DNA of 48,954 nucleotides, taken from the NCBI GenBank assembly GCA_003427395.1, contig BFEA01000842.1, positions 32,758 through 81,711 of the forward strand, given 5' to 3'. The notes below the pieces were generated by a model that saw only the letters and a list, made by a program, of their open reading frames with translations, searched no databases and was not told the DNA's origin. Shown here one piece after another: positions 1-8,984 of the stretch. The stretch is from Chara braunii (Eukaryota > Streptophyta > Charophyceae > Charales > Characeae). Numbering within the stretch: the stretch's first letter is position 1; each line of letters starts with the position of its first letter. The position numbers and the translations under genes were made by a program.

Positions 1-274
1 CTCTCTCTCTCTCTCTCTCTCTCCGTAGCGATGTCTTCAACGCAGGTACGTGGTAAGCCAATCTTGTATCGCTCAACCTTTCTCTCTCCCTCTCTCTCTC
101 TCTCTTCTTCGTCGTGGTCTTCTCTGCAGGTGTGCGCGGCGGCTTCTTCAACCTCCGTGTCCGCTATGGCGGACTTCTTCTCTCGATGGCCACTTCAGCT
201 ATGGCGCGTAGCTCACCCTGCGACACACAACGGCACGGCGCGCGTGGAATAGCGGGTACCAGCTCTGATACCAA
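1..274 (-). mobile_element. 5' internal leader of an LTR retrotransposon, truncated by the window edge
   Basis: Read on the minus strand, the bases just left of an LTR-like end are TGGTATCAGAGC (positions 273 to 262), the classical plant primer-binding site complementary to initiator tRNA-Met. The DNA from 261 down to 1 would therefore be the untranslated leader of an element whose coding part lies outside the window. It is CT-rich on the plus strand, including a (CT)n tract at 1-24, and shows no recognisable protein. The open frames across 31-503 on the plus strand are low-complexity and look spurious. Confidence 0.55.
262..273 (-). promoter_or_regulatory. tRNA-iMet primer-binding site
   Basis: The minus strand reads TGGTATCAGAGC, one base away from the CA end of the adjacent LTR (plus strand TGCAATC at 275). 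This matches the known plant retrotransposon PBS exactly over 12 bases and fixes both the orientation and the LTR boundary. Confidence 0.7.
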
Positions 275-690
275 TGCAATCAGCCTCGCTCTCATTCACA
301 CTTCTCATGCATGCAAACAGGTGCGCAGCACACACACGCACACATACACTGAACTCTACCTACAGCTATGGCGGCTATGGCCGCTACTACCCTATCGCTA
401 TGGCTACGCTCCTTCTCTCGCCCACTTCGCCCTCGGGCTCACTGCAGACCACCTCGCACAAGTCGATTGTGGCAGCGCTTCCGCATGGCTCACGCAGGAA
501 TGAATGAACGACTGGGCGCTGCCTCTTGATTTATACGTCTGCAGCTCGGTGGTCTGGCCCTTTCCCATGCCCGTAGTGCACACCGTCCCATGCGGTTCTT
601 GCTTGACTGGACCAGGACTGCCTAGGACTGGGACTGCTGACTCAGCACGGGTAGACTCCGCCACTTGCCCACTTGCCTCAGCCTAAACCT
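275..690 (-). repeat. LTR of the left-edge element (family X)
   Basis: It starts on the plus strand with TGCAATC directly after the primer site. About 400 bp are clearly similar, in inverted orientation, to about 25080-25690. Shared blocks include CACTTCTC..GCATGCAAACAG, CCACCTCGCACAAGT, TCCGCATGGCT, TTGATTTATAC and CCACTTGCCCACTTGC. The outer end of the LTR is not resolved; similarity fades near 690. Confidence 0.5.
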
Positions 691-699
691 GGGAAACTT

Positions 700-749
700 C
701 GAAAGGCCACTACTCGGACCTTCCGGAAGGCCGTAGGCTTGGCCTTTCG
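700..749. repeat. Nested palindrome
   Basis: CGAAAGGCC (700-708) and GGCCTTTCG (741-749) are perfect inverted arms. Between them is the perfect 12-base palindrome CCTTCCGGAAGG (719-730). The segment could fold as a hairpin or cruciform and lies just outside the LTR-like copy. Confidence 0.7.
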
Positions 750-751
750 AT

Positions 752-830
752 ACTGTAGCAGCTACGGCCTTGACTTTTCTGGACTGTAGCAGCTACGGCC
801 TTGACCCTTCGAGACAGCTACAGCTACGAC
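752..830. repeat. 31-bp tandem repeat, about 2.5 copies
   Basis: Two adjacent copies start with ACTGTAGCAGCTACGG at 752 and 783, followed by a degenerate partial copy. Each contains the short palindrome GTAGC-A-GCTAC. Confidence 0.75.
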
Positions 831-864
831 TTCTAGACCGGACTGAGACTCCTACTCGACAGGT

Positions 865-1045
865 CTACAGATCGAACCCCCGCTACCTATGGACCCTACG
901 ACAACCTACCAACTGTTACAAATACACAGGTCACGGGTTCAACTCTAGTGCTCGACACAGATACTGTACACGGGTAAGGTGGAGAGTAGGGATCGAGCCC
1001 TGGGATCTGCATCAGCTACTGCGAGCTGGTGAATACCGTTTCAAC
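865..1045 (-). other. tRNA-like segments, possible SINE remnant
   Basis: Three B-box-like motifs (consensus GGTTCGANTCC) lie about 60 bp apart on the minus strand, near 995, 940 and 875. Two are preceded by D-arm-like runs such as CAGTTGGTAGG. No complete cloverleaf can be drawn, so a functional tRNA is unlikely; a tRNA-derived SINE fragment is the better reading. Short T-arm motifs are nearly palindromic, so chance matches are possible. Confidence 0.25.
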
Positions 1046-1049
1046 AAGG

Positions 1050-1398
1050 TGCGTGGGCCGAAAAAGAAAGAAAGTGTGCTGCTGACGGTTAGCAAAAGCT
1101 TGGCGTGCTGTGCAGCGCCTCCAGGCTTGGGTGTGCTGGTGGTTTAAACCTCCATAATATTTCATAAGTCGGTTCTGAAGTTGACCTTTTAAAGCACCTA
1201 ACATAGTCCGGGGTCGGTCCTTGGACGGCCATGGCATTACCCAGGGTCATTGATTTTCTGCTTTGTTTATCTATTTGTTGATTTATTTGTCTATTAGACG
1301 GGAAGGCCAGGGATGTTTGCCTGTTGCCCAATTAATGCTTGCGCTAAGGGCAAAAAAAAAAAAAAAGAAAACCCTACCGTAGTGTGTCTTGTGAGCAG
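1050..1398. other. Unassigned intergenic or intronic DNA
   Basis: AT-rich sequence with an A14 run near 1351-1364. No repeat family or coding signal could be supported. If the exon model to the right is correct, this may be intron. Confidence 0.4.
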
Positions 1399-1449
1399 AA
1401 GCTTTTCCAAGAGTGGTCCACGAGTGTGGCCTGGTTCCTTCAGCACAAA
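1399..1449 (+). CDS. Putative internal exon of a host gene (17 codons)
   Basis: A 51-bp stretch is preceded by gtgagcAG and followed by GTtgaa, and reads KLFQEWSTSVAWFLQHK with no stop. Phase is 0 on both sides, which matches the next exon. The upstream polypyrimidine tract is weak. The amino-acid composition (Trp, Phe, Leu with charged residues) is protein-like, unlike the repeat-derived frames nearby. It is too short to assign to a family and rests mainly on its consistency with the exon at 1551. It could be chance. Confidence 0.3.
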
Positions 1450-1550
1450 GTTGAAGCATGTTGAAGAATATCATTCATTAGATTATCTACCTTTTATTGC
1501 TCAGTCAATAAGCGCCGTTCCTCTACTACTTGTTTCCAATGTTTACACAG

Positions 1551-1688
1551 AGCAGCCATAAAAGAACACACTTGGAGCTATTGCTGATAGAAAGGTGGTT
1601 TCAGCCAGGAGAGCAAGTGTGGAGTGCAGGGGATAAGGATGTTGAATCTGCAGCAGTGCTGATCAAGTCAGGAGACTTGAAAATTAAG
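1551..1688 (+). CDS. Putative exon, cyclic-nucleotide-binding-domain-like segment
   Basis: This is the best host-gene candidate in the window. A 138-bp open stretch (46 codons, phase 0 to 0) is bounded by a good acceptor (tttacacAG) and donor (AAG|GTCAGT). It encodes an alpha-helical start (HLELLLIERW), then FQPGEQVWSAGD, then AAVLIKSGDLKIK. That is the spacing of the first beta strands of cNMP-binding barrels, where a PGE..GD pair is followed by a hydrophobic strand and a G-D-L turn. Such domains occur in ion channels, cation exchangers and protein kinases; I cannot say which. The phosphate-binding cassette would lie in a later exon and is not seen here. The rest of the gene is not recognisable, so this may be a gene fragment captured by a repeat. 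Confidence 0.45.
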
Positions 1689-1689
1689 G

Positions 1690-2282
1690 TCAGTCTTTTG
1701 AAATATTGAATATTATCCCGCTATAGGGGCAGTCCGGGTAGGCTCTAGACAACCAGTTGGTCTAGTAGTCCAGTATGCTCTGAGCAGATGATTTGAGTTT
1801 GTTAATTCGGGGGTTGGTCTCCTCGGGAGAAATCCCGTAAGCGAAACTGGGTAATGCTCCCAGCCATCCGGGTAGACTGTGAGGACCCCGGCCTCAAACT
1901 GATTTTTGGTAATATGAGCCTTGGGCACTGGGCCCGTTTTCAAAAAAAATATATATATATATATTCTCAAAAAAAAAAAAGAAGAAAAAAAAAGGTCAGT
2001 CGCAATCCATCTGACCACCCAATGGATGAGTACTGCGGGCACCTCCTGAGGCAACCTGGACCTTTTCTTAAAAAAAATGAAATTAAAAAATCCATAGATT
2101 GGCAAGGGATGCATGGAAGGATGGATGGAAAGAAGGGATGGAAGGGATGGACAGATGGACGGACGGATGGATGGAAGGGTGGAAGGGTGGAAGGGTGGTG
2201 GGGCTTTGCCAGACAAGAAGCCGTCATCAGACAAAGCTCAGCAATTGAGACCGAGGGCAATTACGGAATTTGTCACACAGAG
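1690..2282. other. Intron-like region with A-rich, TA and GGAT repeats
   Basis: It contains a (TA)n stretch and A-runs at 1948-1994 and a degenerate GGAT/GGAA tract at about 2108-2200. Long open frames on both strands here (up to 173 codons) are translations of these tracts and are not credible genes. Confidence 0.5.
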
Positions 2283-2348
2283 TCACATGTAATTCCAGGC
2301 AAAGCCCCAGGGATGGTTCCACAAACATTCACAGCAGCAAACAGTCAC
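2283..2348 (+). CDS. Possible downstream exon (22 codons)
   Basis: A 66-bp stretch lies between an acceptor-like cacacagAG and the donor GTAAAT. It reads SHVIPGKAPGMVPQTFTAANSH in the same phase (0) as the exon at 1551. The composition is plausible for a flexible tail. The acceptor is non-canonical in context (GAG), so this is a suggestion only. Confidence 0.22.
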
Positions 2349-2440
2349 GTAAATTTTTCCAACTGAAGGACAAATGTGTAACTCAACATAAACAGGGTCA
2401 TATGGGAAACTGGCTCAGAACCCTAGGGACGCGCACGCAG

Positions 2441-2491
2441 TTCAGGTCTACGCCCCATTCAGATGTCCAGCCCGTTTCACCCATTCTCTGA
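2441..2491 (+). CDS. Possible terminal exon with stop codon
   Basis: After gcgcacgcAG a phase-0 reading gives FRSTPHSDVQPVSPIL followed by TGA (2489-2491). An alternative frame from the same acceptor reads through into a second putative exon at about 2615. The choice needs transcript data. Confidence 0.2.
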   Translation, partial: FRSTPHSDVQPVSPIL

Positions 2492-2928
2492 TGTTGATAC
2501 TGGAGCTGTCATAAGCTTGAAAGAAAAAGGTATGGAGGAAAAAAGACTGTTTGAACCAGCAGCACACATCCTCCCTTGAGCTGCACCGTCACTACTTACT
2601 TCTACTTCCACAGGCGAGAACAAACTGCTGCAGACCTTCAACTCTTGTAGTTCACAGTTCAAACCCTGATGTCTTATATTGCCAGGCATGCATGCAGAGT
2701 TATTGCCCTCACAGTCATGAGGGTTGTATGATCAGGTCATCACGCGACCGGCTTTCAGCTATGGCACCTTTAGTGTTGAAGGGAGATGAGCAGAAATCTC
2801 CTTCAAGTTTTTCCTTGCTCTTCAGCACAGCATCAGAAATTAAGCCACTGCACCTCTTCTAACGAACCAACAGCTAGATATCGGCCAAGAGTGTTCTCAA
2901 AGCCCTCACCTGGTCACAGTCAAGGTTG

Positions 2929-2959
<31 letters not shown>

Positions 2960-3047
2960 CCTCCCTCCCCACCTACGCCGGGCACTTCGCACTGGTGTGT
3001 GCAGTTGACGACAAGTTCAGATCCTGTTCTCGCCCATGTTGGAAGAG
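2492..3047. other. Unassigned region with a CT microsatellite
   Basis: A (CT)n tract lies at 2933-2960. An open stretch at 2613-2862 after the acceptor-like ttctacttccacAG could be an exon, but no family is recognisable. Nothing else is supported. Confidence 0.35.
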
Positions 3048-3412
3048 GAATGAATCTTCAGCTAGAACATGGAATGATACACTGCCATAATCTTTGTTTG
3101 CTCTGCGATGAACCAACACTCTTCTTCTCTTTCAGTAATAAGACTGTGAGAACGAATCTCTTGCTAGGACATGGGAAGATGCATGGCCGTGTTCTTTATT
3201 TGCTATGCGCTGATGCAACGGCAGAGTACTCATCAATAAGGCCATGAAACGAATCTTTTGCTAGAACATGGAAATGTATACGGCCATATCACAGATTTGC
3301 TGTGGGCTTGCACAATTCTCATTCACTCATCAATGGAGAAGGTGAAAATGAACCATTACCTACATAGCGGGAAGGTACACCGTCGTATTGTTGGTCTCGT
3401 GCATAGTCACTC
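3048..3412 (+). repeat. Degenerate tandem repeat, about 97 bp x 4
   Basis: Units start near 3048, 3146, 3243 and 3341. Each contains a form of GAATCTTTTGCTAGAACATGG, then a GGCCRTRT-type block, then TTTGCT, then CTCATCAAT. The spacing is 97-98 bp, not a multiple of three, so a repeated protein domain is unlikely. The fourth unit stops where the TIR element at 3416 begins, which suggests that element inserted into the array. Confidence 0.6.
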
Positions 3413-3415
3413 TTT

Positions 3416-3928
3416 GGCTTGGACCCCACTGCTCGGCGGTTGGAAAAAATGGTTGGCCGCGGAAAACGGCCAAAGCCGTCTGGAAAAACATTTCCAGAAA
3501 AAGTCGAGGCCCCACCGCCACGGTCTCTACGGCTTGTGGAAAATGACTGCCATTCCCGAAATGCACCCGCGGAATGGAACGCTCCCACACCCGACCGGTG
3601 CGACGCACCACTGTTGTCCGTGCTTTGAAGAAACGGTCCACCCCATCGTGCACTGGACCAGGCCGCCCGTGCCCCGGTACGGCATCTTTAGGGATGCCCC
3701 CCCACGTCTCAAAAAACATTGGTTTTGGAAAACAGTCGCCAGACGGTCTGACAGTTTTTTCCAGCCGCCGACCATGTGGAAACACTTCCGACGGTTTTCC
3801 ACGACACTCCGGCATTGGCAGTGGGGTCCCGAATTCGCATTGGCGCACCTTCCTGGCGGTCCAGTGGGGTCCCGTAAACATGGAAATGGAAAATGACTTC
3901 CACGCCGCCGGCCAGTGGGGTCCAAGCC
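3416..3928. mobile_element. 0.5-kb TIR element (MITE-like, PIF/Harbinger-type ends possible)
   Basis: The left end GGCTTGGACCCCACTG is matched by CAGTGGGGTCCAAGCC at the right end, a perfect 16-bp terminal inverted repeat. Weaker pairing continues inward (CGGCGG..TGGAA). Both ends are flanked by TTT, a possible 3-bp target duplication; short duplications and GG..CC ends are typical of PIF/Harbinger elements. The interior repeats GTGGGGTCC twice more near the right end. Open frames on both strands (up to 212 codons) overlap fully and match no transposase I know. A non-autonomous element is the simplest reading. Confidence 0.5.
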
Positions 3929-4017
3929 TTTCTCTCATTCACCCTTATACATACCTGAGCAAGCTCAGTTCAGCATTCCCGTCCAGCGAACTGTTCGCTG
4001 GCTTGGACTTGGACACA

Positions 4018-4260
4018 CCTGGGCCGAGGTCCCACTAGCAAAGAGGATCGGATCGAATGCCTGAATCTGGATGTGTTTTATGCAGAGATGCAGAAAAGCA
4101 GTTCAATCTCGATTTCCTTCACATCTCCACAAATCTGGATGTGTTTTATGCAGAGATGCAGAAAAGCAGTTCCATCTCGATTTCCTTCACATCTCCACAA
4201 CCTCGTCCAGATTCAGGCATTCGGTCCGATCCTCTTTGCTAGTGGGACCACGGCCCTGGG
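4018..4260. mobile_element. Foldback element with two tandem 68-bp internal copies
   Basis: The arms 4018-4072 and 4206-4260 are inverted repeats of about 55 bp with only a few differences. The core CTAGCAAAGAGGATCGGA at the left faces TCCGATCCTCTTTGCTAG at the right. Between the arms lie two near-identical direct copies (4064-4131 and 4132-4199) that differ at a single visible base (TTCAATCTC versus TTCCATCTC). A transcript would fold into one long hairpin with the 68-bp pair in the loop. There is no protein. Confidence 0.75.
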
Positions 4261-4549
4261 CGTAGACAGAGTCAGATCCATGCACTAAGAAAATAAGAAA
4301 ATTTTGTCTCCCTCTCTCTCTGTCATCGATCTCTCACTCTCTCACTCTTTCTTTCCCACTTGCTCTCACTCCCCCTTTCTCTTTCTCTCCCTCTTGCGGA
4401 TTCAGTCTCTCACTCAAGATCACTCAGTAAGTCCCACTCTTACCTCCACCACACTACTACCTCACTGGCTTACTTTCGGTTCTTTCCAATGAACCTGGCT
4501 GTGGTTAAAGCCAGGGGCACTTCAGTTAATATACGAGAAAATGGACTAG

Positions 4550-4598
<49 letters not shown>

Positions 4599-4743
4599 TA
4601 TATATATATATATATATGTAATATATATATATATATATATATATATATCGTCACAAACAGAACTGCCCGGTAAACCGTAGGCAGAGAGAGAGAAGAGGAC
4701 AACAAACGAAGGGCTGTATATAATATGTATATATATATATATA
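4261..4743. repeat. CT and TA microsatellites
   Basis: CT-rich sequence from 4309, (CT)n at about 4551-4593, (TA)n at 4595-4648 and a second (TA)n ending at 4743. The TA tract is the insertion site of the hAT-like element. The open frames across it are IY-repeat artefacts. Confidence 0.8.
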
Positions 4744-5132
4744 CAAGGTTGCCGGGGACTGGCCGAACGCCCGAACGTTCGACACCCCCTCTCGACGCGT
4801 TCCGCCGTTCGGCCGTCCCAAAAAAATAAACGAATTCCCAAAAATCTGAAAAAAAAAAAATGTTGTGCATAAGAATAAACTAAACAACATTTGCCTCAAT
4901 GTTACATCCAAATTCTTTACCAAATTTGAAATAAAAATCAAATACTAAAAATAAATAATAATAATGAAAATAATAAAAAAATAAAACGAGAATGAAATTA
5001 TCGAGTGGGCGAGCACGCGAGCACGTTTTTGACACCACCATCTTTGGAGATTTTTCATTTTTTTTGGCTGTGACAAATGCTATGAAAATGAATATATATG
5101 TATCTTACATAATAAATTATCTACATATAAAG

Positions 5133-6076
5133 TGCAAGGAACTTCAAGATGAGCAATAGCGAACTTCAGCAATCAAACATCATCATATCCACAAGACCAG
5201 ATAGTCGTGACCTCGAACCAACAGCAGAATTGCATCACGAGTTTCACCAAATAAGAAGACACCAAGAGCTCAAAATTGACAATGCTGGTAAAGTCTCATC
5301 ATCATCATCAATAAGAACCAATGTTGATATCCTATCTGGCGCTCGGCGCCCAGACTACAGATGGCAGATCCTAACTAGCCTAGACTACAATGCCGAATGA
5401 TGACGTCAACAGATTTCCCGAAGTACGAGCATACAGTGACCAATGTCGCACGCTTCCAGCACCAGGTATGTCTCTTGCCTTGCTCACAACCTCGTTCCCC
5501 AACACACAGATGCCACTTGCACCCAAGGACCACCCTGCGCCACACCCAGCTTACAGCAGCGCAGCTCGGCTATGGCTGCCTGCTCCTTCCCTGCTTGCCC
5601 TTGAGCGAGTAGGCGCCAGCCAGCAAATAGCGCAGCAGCGCTTGCGCAGCATGCAGCCAGCACCCGAATGTCGAATGCGGAGGCAGGCTCTTTGCTATAT
5701 CGAAGTGACCTGCCTGCGTCCAGTCCCAGGAAGCTTCCAGTAGGCCCCGGTAGCCTGAGGCCCAGCAGGAACGAGAACAGGCCTTGGGCCTGAGGTGGTT
5801 GCATGCGCCCAATTGCCTTTGGCCTGTGTTCGGCCCAGTACCCGTATCCAGCCCAGGGCTTGCTTTCCATACATTCACACAGGCGGCCCAGGGCCTGCTT
5901 TCCATACATTCACACAGGCGGACGAGGGCCTGGGTTCTCTCAACCAACTGGCGCTGCGCAACTGCCTGAATTTCCTTAGTTGCGCAGTGGCCAAAGTAGG
6001 GTCCCGAGGGCCTCGTCGAGCCTGCCTTCACTTAGGGCAGCCGACTGGCTCCAAAATGGGGGCTGAATGGGGCTCA
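5133..6076 (-). repeat. 3' LTR of the gypsy element
   Basis: On the plus strand it begins TGCAAGGAAC and ends GGCTCA, that is TG..CA in both readings. It matches 12068-12970 along its length. It has a 6-base insertion near its start and an extra tandem copy of about 36 bp near 5862-5932 (CTTTCCATACATTCACACAG twice), so it is 944 bp against 903 bp. Numerous substitutions separate the two LTRs, which indicates an old insertion. Confidence 0.9.
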
Positions 6077-6110
6077 TAGAGGCAGTGGCCTCACATTCCC
6101 TCCTCCTTAG
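6077..6110 (-). promoter_or_regulatory. Polypurine tract of the gypsy element
   Basis: The minus strand upstream of the 3' LTR reads AAGGAGGAGGGAATGTGAGG, a purine-rich run of the kind that primes plus-strand DNA synthesis. It lies about 17 bases before the LTR start. Confidence 0.5.
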
Positions 6111-6696
6111 CTTCAACAGTCCTCTGAGAAGCTCAATCTTCAACCATAGGGTGCTTTCCCTTCTGCAGAGATCTCTCGTAGTGGCTACAACTTGCGGAGC
6201 GGTCTGCATGAGTTCCTCCTTGGTGAACCAGCGGTCCTCCTTTGGATCAGTGTGATGCCGGAACCGAACGCGATACTGCAGCTTCGGTTTCGGAGGATGT
6301 CCCCTGCCTGCGGGTCTTGGCGCTGGCAGCTCCCTGTGGTCCACGATATCATCGATGTCCACCTCTCTGTCCATGGTTGGGGGCAGCATTGAGCGACGAG
6401 ATGGAAACTCATAAGTTTCTTTGAAAGGTGCCAACTTGGAGGCGTGAAAGACAGGGTAAGTACGGAGATGACCAGGGATCCGGATTACGTAGGAGGGTCC
6501 ATCCGGATCAGTCCCCACAATATCTAAGACTTCCCATGGTCCAAAGTATTGTGGCATGAGCTTGCGGGAGATCCCGTGCATTGTGCTCCTGTCCCAGTTC
6601 TGAGGACTTAACCCAGACTCTGTCCCCAACCTGAAATGAAGACTCACGGCAGTGTTTGTTCACAGATTCGATCATAGCCGCATGTGCCTTCTGCAT
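6100..6696 (-). pseudogene. Integrase C-terminal region with chromodomain-like tail
   Basis: The end of pol. Reading down the minus strand, GDRVWVKSSELGQEHN (an integrase C-terminal motif) is followed by an insertion of about 7 bases near 6590 that shifts the frame. The reading resumes with ISRKLMPQYFGPWEVLDIVG and HLRTYPVFHASKLAPF, the conserved C-terminal barrel of gypsy integrases. The last part (EVDIDDIVDHRE, LQYRVRFRHH, WFTKEEL) looks like a chromodomain, which in chromoviruses steers integration toward particular chromatin. The frame runs on into the LTR, so the original stop is not obvious. Confidence 0.8.
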
Positions 6697-7398
6697 CTAT
6701 TCTACAGCCTGCTGCATCTTCTGTTCATACGGGTAAGCAAATTCTAACGTACCTGGTGCAGCAATTGACTGATTTTCAAGGAGGAGAAAATCTAAGGGTA
6801 GTCTAGGCTTGAAATTCAATAGCAAACTGTTTGAGCTCACCCCGGTGGTGCTATGGACAACGTTGTTGTACAGACTGGCTATGAGAGCAAGCTTCTCATC
6901 CCAGTCCACCTGGTTGGGCTTGATGTAATGCCTTAACAGGTGTTGTACAACGCGATTCAGTTGCTCGGTTTGGCCGTTGGCCTCTGGGTGATTCCCAGAA
7001 GTCATTTGCAACTCGGTTCCCTGCTCTGCAGCAACGGCCTTCCACAATTCGCTGGTAAATCGGACATCCCGGTCACTAATAATAGACTTCGATAAACCAA
7101 AGTCTCTAACCCAGTTTTCTTTGAACATTCGGATCGCATACTCCGTCCTTGCTGTTTCCGGCATCGCTACTAACCTAGCATACTTACTAAATCTATCCAC
7201 AATGACGAAGATGTGTCGCATCCCACTCTTGCTGGTGATCAGTGTATCCATGAAGTCCATGGACAGGCTCTCACCAGGCATTTCCGGAATCGGAAGGGGC
7301 TTCAGGAGCCCAAGAGGAGCCTGAGTATGTGGCTTGTCTCTTTGACATACCTGACAAGTCTCCACGTACAGTTGGGCGTCTTGCATCATCGTGGGCCA
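6697..7398 (-). pseudogene. Integrase catalytic core
   Basis: It catalyses insertion of element cDNA into the genome. The three acidic residues are visible in order: MDFMD, ISDRDVRF and HPEANGQTEQ, giving the D-D-35-E spacing of retroviral-type integrases. Upstream, the zinc-binding pair is split between this segment (CQVCQRDKPH) and the end of the preceding segment (HDATGHFGYKK), completing the HHCC domain. TAG stops bound the segment at 7396-7398 (expected Gln or Trp) and at 6694-6696 (between VE and MQKAH, expected Gln). Both are single-base changes in the same frame, so this is point decay rather than rearrangement. Confidence 0.9.
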
Positions 7399-8295
7399 CT
7401 AAAACCGCTGCAGCAGATTGTCTGCGGTCTTCTTATATCCAAAATGGCCGGTGGCGTCATGGCACTCACCTAAGAATAAACTACACAAAGACTCCCTATT
7501 AGGAACACACAATCGTTTGTTCCCTGCCTTCTCAAGGAACAGCAAGCCATTGACCAACTCAAACTCGGCAGAAGTTTTCTTGTCCTTCGCCTCAAGTCTG
7601 CGTATGATCTTAGACATGAACTGGTCCTCGCGATAGGCTTCCGCCAGAGACTGAGTAACATTGTCCGTCAGATCGAACTCAGTAATCAGCGCACCTGAGA
7701 AATCAGGTCTACGCGACAAAGCATCAACAACCTTATTGTACTCCCCTTTCAGATACTGCGGGTCAAAGTCATACTGCTCAATGACTTCAATCCAATGCTT
7801 CAGAGCGTCAGAGAGCACTGACTGAGTTCTCATCCATCTCAGGGTCTGATGATCAGTCCTGAGGATGGAGAACCTCCCAAGGAGATAGTGTCTCCAATGG
7901 GTCAGAGCCTTGTAAACCGCATAGAGTTCTTTCTCATAAGTGGACTTGGCCAACTTCTGAGACTGCATTTTCTTGGACATGTACTCCACAAGCCTCAACT
8001 TTGGCCCCACCTGCTGCGCGAGCACGGCCCCAATCTTATATTGGTTGGCATCCGTGGTGACTATAAACAGCTTATTAGGATCAGGAAGTTTCAAGACCTC
8101 GTAGTGCATCAACGCATGCTCCAGATGTCTGAAAGCAGCCCCGCACTCATCTGTCCACTCCCATGGGGTGTCAACTTGAAGGCGGGTCAGATCAGTCAAA
8201 GGAGCGGCCACTATGCTATAGTTCTTAACGAAAGTCCTATAGTAGTTTGCCATCCCTAAGAATGATTTCATCTCAGTCACAGACTGAGGACATGG
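7399..8295 (-). pseudogene. RT C-terminus, RNase H and start of integrase
   Basis: It starts in the RT thumb/connection (SFLGMANYYRTFVKNYSIVA, typical of gypsy elements). RNase H follows, with its acidic residues in TTDANQ, YEKELYA and RTDHQTLRW, ending with the family signature DALSRRPD. The last part (ECHDATGHFGYKKTADNLL) is the first half of the integrase zinc domain. An in-frame TGA near 8290, where RDWP is expected, separates it from the upstream RT piece (TGG to TGA). Confidence 0.88.
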
Positions 8296-8712
8296 TCAGT
8301 CACGAATGCTGGTCACCTTCGCGTCATCGGGCTTCAATCCCTCCGCGGAAATTGCATGACCCACGTACAAGACACGGGTGCGTCCAAACTCGCACTTCTC
8401 ACCGTTGATCTTGAACTTGTGTTGTCGCAGGAGATTGACTACCATGCGCTGTTTGTTGGCACAGGTCGACTCCACAGGTCGACTCAGGTGTTGCACTCGC
8501 CCCTGTAAACGCAGCCTCTCAACGCACGCGCGACTGATAAAGTTCCTAGTCGAGCAAGTGTGATAATAGGCCTTGGCCTTGCAGCCGCCAATGACTACCT
8601 CGCTGACGAACATTTCACTCTTAGGGGTTTTGACTAGGGTCGTCCAAGAAGCTAATGATTCTGATCTAGACCACTCATCCCCTAGCTCCTCTAAGGACTC
8701 AAACACATTCAT
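8296..8712 (-). pseudogene. Protease remnant fused to RT fragment by an internal deletion
   Basis: The N-terminal half resembles a gypsy aspartic protease, but the active-site triad DTG is replaced by HTC (AYYHTCSTRNFIS). Directly after CANKQRM the reading continues LLRQHKFKINGEKCEFGRTRVLYVGHAIS, which is from the RT palm/thumb. The fingers and palm with the catalytic YxDD box are absent. A deletion of about 1 kb with its junction near 8440-8460 explains this, and the frame is kept. Protease and RT are therefore both inactive. Confidence 0.85.
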
Positions 8713-8984
8713 CGATCAGAGGCTCGATGGGTCTGAACGTGTTTGCGGGACGACGCTGGAGTCAGTAGCTTGGGCCATCTCTCGAGATGGTGAGGGTGTC
8801 TCCACCACCTCAACCCTAGAAGGAACAGCTACCATTCCTACTGGCCCGACGTGTTTCCCGGAGCACTGCCAGAAGAACTAGCCACGTTGCTACCAACGGG
8901 ATGGGAGGATCCTACCGCCTGCCCCATCGTAGGCGGGATCTTGTCGGTCACCTTCTTGTTACGACACTTGAAATGATTATGGCC
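8713..8984 (-). other. Gag-pol linker region, no intact frame
   Basis: The minus strand after the gag stop continues the zinc-knuckle reading (GHNHFKC) and then a degraded linker toward the protease remnant. No independent gene is seen. Confidence 0.5.

Noticed and set aside
3258-3938. Overlapping open frames of 212 and 192 codons on opposite strands
   Set aside because: Both are explained by the stop-poor GC-rich interior of the TIR element; neither has a family signature or splice context.
5500-5970. Overlapping Ala/Leu-rich ORFs of 60-153 codons in the LTR (also at 12319-12901)
   Set aside because: They occur equally in both LTR copies, on both strands, with no conserved start or family signal.
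7835-7850. Hammerhead ribozyme core (CTGATGA at 7841 and again near 42424)
   Set aside because: No GAAA core or matching stems nearby; the first lies in the RNase H coding region.
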